From: Ochromonas danica
Taxonomy: Eukaryota; Sar; Chrysophyceae; Chromulinales; Chromulinaceae
Direction of reading: 5' to 3'
Length of the DNA: 64,000 nucleotides
Assembly: GCA_015146655.1 (NCBI GenBank)
Contig: VKHL01000005.1
Coordinates: 1 to 64,000, forward strand
The position numbers and the translations under genes are program-made. Positions 58,601 through 64,000 of this stretch are shown here, in pieces; position 1 is the stretch's first letter, and every line of letters begins with the position of its first letter. Below the pieces are notes generated by a model. That model had not been told where the DNA came from, made no database searches, and saw nothing but the letters and a program-made list of their open reading frames with translations.

Positions 58601-59408
58601 CAAAGAATGAATTTCTAAGAAGAAATTGTGATCCTTTCCTGGAATCTTCCACTTTATTAGCAATGATAGAACAAATCTTTTGAATTGCTTCAACATAATT
58701 AGATATCATAGAAACATCTTGACACCATTGCCAAAACTCTTTAAATGAGAGTTGATATTTCTCATGTTGTTTGTTAGTATTAAGTGTTGTTGTAGCATTT
58801 GATATCATGGCGTTATCATCTAAGTGATGATCATTAGATAAATGAGAAATTAACTCTTGATTTACTACTGCATTTCTTTCTATAAATTGTCGAATGGAAT
58901 ATTCAACGAAAGCATTTAATTCATCTTTTAATGGTATTTCAATCGAAAATGCCAATTGTAATGATACTAGCATACGATAGAGAAGAGCTTGAATAGCCTC
59001 TACACGAATGTGCTGCTTAGACTCAAGGTTAATCTCACATAGAAGACGAAATTTATTCTTCATATGTCCATTACACATTAAGATAAAGAGATTGAAGACT
59101 TCTATAGCAGGACAAACAGAGATGAAAGGATTATGGAATTGATGAAAATGAGTTACAGGATCAGCAAAAAGTTGTCCAAAGACATCTTCAAAGCCAAAGA
59201 TAGTTAAATTATTAGTTTTCTGTCCATCACTTTGTAACCAATATTGATAAGCTTCAAGAATTTGTGGAAGGTTATTACGAGGATAATCCTGTAAAGTAGC
59301 TAAGTTCTTGGCATTATTGAAAGCAGGTACAGGGTACTTGTTTGAAGAGTTTACAATAGATATTTCAAGACCTTTACTTTTCTTTCCTTTGTCGATAACA
59401 TTGCCCAT
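55680..59408 (-). CDS. Large CBS-domain protein (AMPK-gamma/SNF4-like C-terminus)
   Basis: Three exons, 59408-56542, 56479-55990 and 55919-55680, joined in frame to 1,198 residues. The N-terminal 350 residues are helical (HFHQFHNPFISVCPAIEVFNLF, LSFKEFWQWCQDV) and may form a degenerate EF-hand-like module. After a Ser/Asn-rich linker, a CBS pair starts near residue 580: FVFSGDYPIYNAFLLF, then LAVGWMKLLQSRTDSAMIVDE followed by VCGVLTLQDSLK. A basic Lys/Arg/Gln coiled segment in exon 2 precedes another CBS motif, PRDTLPTALRLMAEWRVSS, then GTVTVEDLCKYI, completed only by exon 3. CBS pairs bind adenine nucleotides and regulate kinases or transporters. The unusual spacing between CBS motifs argues against a plain AMPK gamma subunit. 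Confidence 0.8.
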
Positions 59409-59963
59409 GAGTCTATTATTTTAATATCAAATGAGATTGAGTGAGGATGAAATGTGCGTTGAGTCGAAGAGAAACGACAAATGTGATGTTTGTAGTGTGA
59501 AAAGGTTACTTTGAAAAGCTAATTTTTAGAGTTTGATTGAGACCCCATATTGCCTGAAGTTTACACTCCTCAAAAAGAACGAGAACATTTAATCACAAAG
59601 CAAGACAATGGAAAGCAAGACTATCTTAGCGGCGTGAAATCTAAAAAATCAACAATGTAGTACAAATATCTAAACAGCGACTATTTCATTACCTGCAGTA
59701 AGTTGACTTTTCTGAAACAGATATTTCTATTCTATCCCTCTTTTACGCATGACAAGCCGGATAACTTTCCAAATAGATAGCGCAAGATCATCTCCAATCC
59801 CTTCCATACCTCATTATTCATTTCATACAACAGATTTCAAGCAGGTTCGAATAACAAATGATCTGCTATGACTTAATAGTTTAGGTGGTTAGGTGGGTTA
59901 TGATGTCTTGGTTTAGGTGGAAAGTTCTTCAAATACACATCTTCACCACAACCAAAGATAAAA
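59409..59963. other. Divergent intergenic region
   Basis: About 550 bp upstream of both the CBS gene (-) and the phosphatase locus (+). No gene or repeat recognised. Confidence 0.55.
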
Positions 59964-60079
59964 ATGCTCAAGAGAGACGAATCAGATTTACGTAGAACGA
60001 TCGAAGCAAATGTTCATTATTGGTCTGAGGTTCATGTCAACTCGCTGTCTGTCAACTTGAGCCCTGAGCTTCAGCAAAG
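59964..60079 (+). other. Candidate 5' exon of the phosphatase gene
   Basis: An ATG-started 38-codon open stretch (MLKRDESDLRRTIEANVHYW...) ending in an AG|GTAAG donor, 750 bp upstream of the first firmly assigned phosphatase exon. Open, protein-like stretches also occur around 60330-60420 and 60500-60690, but I could not connect them with consistent phases. It may be the true start of the phosphatase gene or a separate small gene. Confidence 0.35.
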
Positions 60080-60827
60080 GTAAGATATTTATGTGGAACT
60101 TGGACACCAAAACGATCTAGACCTGATAGCTGGTCAAGAATCACATCAATGCTTTGCCATCGTTCAGAAAATACAGCTGCAGACCTGCATAAGCAAGAAT
60201 CTCAATTTCCTCTATTTTCTTTCCATGATTCGTGAAGCATGTATGATTATTTCAAATCGCTCTTTCGGCGCATCAACACCGCAACGCCGTGTTTTACAGA
60301 ACACTTGCGAGGTTATGATTGATAACTAAACAGAAAAAGGTGGCAAATTTGAAGTCACAGGGCACTTAATTGAAGATCCTCGATCTATTTTCTCTTCCTT
60401 CATTCTATTCAACATCATGAAAGAGGTATTTCAGACATATAGTATCTGAAACATCTTTTTCTTTGTTTCTTTTTGCGGGACTTTCTTCCATACTTCCAGG
60501 ACTGTGGACTGTTTGCTTTGGCAGTCCAAAGCACAGAGAGCACTGGATAATGAAACGGCGGCATGGCTTGTGTGCGGGAACAGGCAGGCAACAGGGGCAT
60601 GTGCAGCCTCTGTGTCATGTGCTCATGTGGGTGTTGTTTCTCTCTCTCGCTCTTATGCGCCAGACCAAGTCGCTTCCCTAGTCTTATGGTGTTTGTCTTA
60701 TTAACGTGAAGATTATCGATTTTCTTCCTATTCCATCATACTCTGTCTATTCTCTCATTATCCTGACTTCTTGTTATTATACATTTATTTTTGTTAAGCT
60801 ATTCTTCAAGTTCAAGAAGGCACGTAT

Positions 60828-63800
60828 ATGAAAAAACCCGTCTTGACTTTGGATGCTTCCCTTGTACAGGTAAGATTGATGAAACTGTGCGATCTATCGA
60901 CTAGAAATTATTTTGATCTTCCGTGGATTCTTCTCCAGGATGACATTCCTCTTGAGGTAGCTCCTAAAATCTTCGTTGGATCAATTCATGCAGCTTTCAA
61001 TCTGGTAGGTGACCGATCTTTTTTGCATCCATTGTGCCTTTTTTCACTGCTCTGAGTCCATGAACTTTCTTGTGATGTAGGAGGCGCTGGTAGCAAATGG
61101 AATCACTCATGTAAGTCGTTGATTATTAATATTTCTCTTGACGATTTCTCACTAACTTGTTTCCGTCGAGCAGATTCTCAATGCTTCTCGCCTCCCGCCC
61201 ACCTTTCCTAAGCAATTCACATATCTGTCAGTGGAAATTCGTGATAAAGATGGATCGAATATTTTGTCTTGTATTCCTACAACAAACATCTTTATTGAGG
61301 CTGGTGTTGAACATGGCGGTGTGTTGGTGCATTGTTTTGGAGGAAAATCTCGTTCTCCGGCATTTATTGCTGCTTATCTTATGTCATGCTACCATTGGAC
61401 ATTTGATGAAGCTTTTCGAACTATTAAGTCAGCTCGACCCTCGATTGAAATCAACCTTGGTTTTGAATATCAACTTCGTGCTTATGCTGCTGCGAAATAT
61501 GATGTTTATATTGCTCAACAACTTCTCCTTCGAGCACGAATTAGAGAGTTGCATTTCTTGCGAGGAGATGCTGCAGTATTGAACTCGGATAAGAACGTAT
61601 CTGATCATTTGACTGTTTCGAAGCTGTCAATGGCTAATTTGTTGGGTAATCAAGCAAATCTTCAGCAACGTCTTGAGCTTATTTCCAAGCAACGAGATTC
61701 ACAGGCTAACCCCAATCCAAGAGAAGCATTGTCGCAGCAAAAATCAAACAACAAACGATCTTTCGAGGATGTCAAGCAACTCGTATCGAAGGAAGATCAG
61801 GATGAGGAAGATGGATCACGGATGGATGTGGAAACTGCTGAAACGACGGAATGTAGCTCTCCTGATGTAAGAGTCCCAAGTAATAGCGTGGAGGGGATGG
61901 AAGAAAGTACAGATAGTCTTGCCTCTCAACAACCTGATGGCTTGATTCCAGTGAGTCGCAGTGCCAAACTACCAAAAGGATATTATGGTGAAGATGTCAT
62001 CAAGTCAGTTTATTCTGTGGAAGAGAAAGATACTTATCTTTCTCCTTCTAACGAAGAAGTCGACAGAGCAAATACAGGGTCTGATAACGGTGTGATATGT
62101 CTTCCAGATATGCAAGAGGCTAACAACAATAACAATAAGGGCTCCAAGTCTCAGCGTTGGAAGGGGGCTGTTGGAGGTAGCTATAGGATTGGACTACAAA
62201 GTACTCGAAATAGCATTAGTAGCGCCATCAGCAATAGTAGTCACCATCACAATGTCAGCAGATCGACCGTGGACACTAAGAACCCTTGCTGTCGTCTTTC
62301 CCGTCCGGGCAGTTCTGTTATTCGCGTCATTCCACCGCTTCGTGGTCTTGAAAGAGAGTTCCAATGTTCATGGTGCAACGCAGCAGTATTTCAATTGGCC
62401 AATGTAATTCGTCCTGATTTGGACATTATGCCAATGGTGGAAGACTTCATTAATTCGCTTCAACTGGCTGCAAATCATCGCCGTGAAGATGGAGATGCGC
62501 AATATCATCCGGAAGAACACTCTGCAGTTGAAGATGCGGAAGAGGAGTTTTTACAATCGACAAAAAGGCAAGGTGGCTTTGGAAGACCTGATCTCTGTTC
62601 CGCGGCTATTGGTGACGAGGGAGGTTATCGTAGCAGCCTTAATCATGCCATACTTCATGCCATTTCTCCGAAAGGGTTATCAGTTGGAAGCGAAGGGAGA
62701 GGATTTAGTGGGCTTTCAAAATCCAATCAGCCTCTGCCCCCTATCGCTCCACGTTCCAGACAAGGAAGCATAGTAACCTCTGTGAGCCATGATGACATCA
62801 ACTATCATGCAAACAGCTCCAAAGGGGGAGATTACCGGTTTGATGGTAGATCTAGCAATGTTGTTCCAAGTTCAAGTAGCATAGTGGCTGCAATGGAAAT
62901 GGATGTGGACCAGGATTATCACACCTTATCAGTGCCCTTCGTACCTCCTTTAATGACATCGCGTGCGAACAAAGGCAATAAAGGCTTCCAATTTGATAGC
63001 TTGGATGCACCTTCGCTTGAGCTTCCAGCGACTCGACGCCCTTCTCTGAAGTCGGATGGCAGCCCTGCTAAGGATATCCAACTTCCCCTTCATCTTCAAC
63101 ATCGCAGCAGTACTCCTCGCACGCTGCCGTCGCTTGATCATGCTCCATCATCTTCATCCTCTTCAGCGGCCTCTTCTTACTCAAGTTCCTCAGCACCACC
63201 CGTCGCCACCAGTACTGCCGCTGTCGCTAGTAATGGCAGTCAACTGTTTATGAGTATTCAAGCTCAACCGAATAGTCCTCGCTTGCAACCAATTCAGCTC
63301 AATAATACGGTTTTGAGTGGTCAGCTGACAATCAATCAAACAGCTCACGTGACCAACATTCAACCTTCGCACAATGCAACAGCCAGTGATTCCATGACAA
63401 CTCCCCCAAAGTCTTTCTTTGCTCCCCTATATCCAGGTCTAAACCCTCCTAATCATGGTAGAACTTGTGTTGACATCTCGCCACGAGTTCTTTTGCCTCC
63501 TCCTCGCGAAGGGTCTATTTCATCACCCGCAACGAACGCCCTTGGTCGCTCTTCTGCGGGCAGTGTTCACAGCAATGTGGCCATGGCAATTGGAAGATCT
63601 TCTTTCCTTGATCGTCCAGCCTCGGCAGAAAAAAGAAGATGGTTGGCAAGAGTAAGCCTCTTACGAGAGGGCGATGTTAAGGTGGCACAGCTGGCCGAGC
63701 AAGACGATGTAGTGGCAAGAGCTTTAGCTTTAAATGATGAGAAGTATTTCTACCTCGAATACCTTGATAGTATGGGCAAAGAAATCTTTCAAACGAGCAA

Positions 63801-63991
63801 GGACTATGGTGACATCTTGTGCCCAGGATGTAGCAAAGTGCTTGGTTGCTGGAACTGGACCCCGAGCTTGAGGTAAGATGTTGTTTTTGATCTAATGATG
63901 TATCTTATCGGTTTGATATGGTTGCAGGTTGCTGAAGAATGGAAAACTAGAAGCACCTCTCTTCCTTATCGATAAGAATGTTGTACATCAG
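60828..63991 (+). CDS. YVH1/DUSP12-like dual-specificity phosphatase, 3' end outside window
   Basis: Exons 60828-60869, 60939-61004, 61081-61110, 61174-63872 and 63928-63991 join in frame; a GTAGG donor at 63992 shows continuation. The frame is open upstream of 60828, so the start is provisional. The DSP domain begins VAPKIFVGSIHAAFN, then NGITHILNASRLPP, and the active site is VHCFGGKSRSPAFIAAYLM (HCx5R, with Cys nucleophile and Arg), followed by ARPSIEINLGFEYQL. A very long Ser-rich linker of about 650 residues separates this from FQCSWCNAAVF and, near the end, LCPGCSKVLGCWNW plus LEAPLFLIDKNVV. These recall the C-terminal zinc-binding part of YVH1/DUSP12, which acts in late 60S ribosome maturation. 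The family's usual CSCG ligand pair appears as LLKNG here, so zinc binding may be altered. Animal DUSP12 is only about 340 residues. Confidence 0.8.
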
Positions 63992-64000
63992 GTAGGATCA

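Noticed and set aside
59390-59408. N-myristoylation signal at the MGNVIDK start of the CBS protein
   Set aside because: The residue at position 6 is Asp, where the motif wants a small residue such as Ser, so the signal is not convincing.

Overview
The window is nuclear DNA of a eukaryotic microbe, most likely a flagellated alga with a complex (secondary, red-lineage) plastid such as a stramenopile/ochrophyte. Supporting points are short GT-AG introns in most genes, a plastid-type DXP reductoisomerase whose N-terminus looks like a bipartite signal-plus-transit presequence, membrane hybrid histidine kinases, full-size PDR (ABCG) transporters, an STPGR-repeat protein typical of flagellates, and AT-rich intergenic DNA full of microsatellites. 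The lineage is an inference, not a proven assignment. Exon structures were built by hand from splice sites and phase. Only the CAND1, DXR, kinase, ABC, EF-hand, STPGR and ankyrin models are backed by family alignment from memory.

Layout. 1-24.8 kb is ordinary gene-dense DNA: an unknown Asp-rich protein (-), a Dabb-domain protein (-), DXR (+), a PH-domain protein with a C-terminal membrane hairpin (+), an EF-hand protein (-), an STPGR protein (+), CAND1 (-), a glycosyltransferase-like protein (+), an unknown conserved protein (-), a DUF1877-like protein (-), a histidine kinase with a damaged receiver (-), a small uncertain gene (+) and a SWSAP1-like ATPase (-).

24.9-53.9 kb is the remarkable part: a giant inverted repeat. 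Two arms of about 6.4 kb (24909-31294 and 47498-53892) each hold a PDR transporter gene convergent with an F-box/LRR-like gene. The arms face each other across a 16.2 kb spacer. Identity is mosaic. Most of the ABC gene, its introns and the 3' half of the LRR gene look identical, whereas the 5' half of the LRR gene (broken in the left arm) and a patch of roughly 170 bp in the ABC gene are strongly diverged. This pattern suggests gene conversion between old inverted copies. The spacer carries a copia-type retrotransposon fossil with a 210-bp-arm palindrome, an ankyrin-repeat gene built from tandemly duplicated exon-intron units, a second hybrid histidine kinase, and a 1,613-residue solenoid-like protein.

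53.9-64 kb returns to ordinary genes: a relic of a third ABC copy, a signal-peptide-bearing NAD(P)-binding protein (-), a 1,198-residue CBS-domain protein (-), and a YVH1/DUSP12-like phosphatase (+) that runs off the right edge.

Functional links are loose, as expected for a eukaryote. Two sensor kinases, a phosphatase and a CBS protein are signalling proteins; CAND1 serves cullin-ligase exchange, to which an F-box/LRR protein could be a substrate adaptor (inference only).
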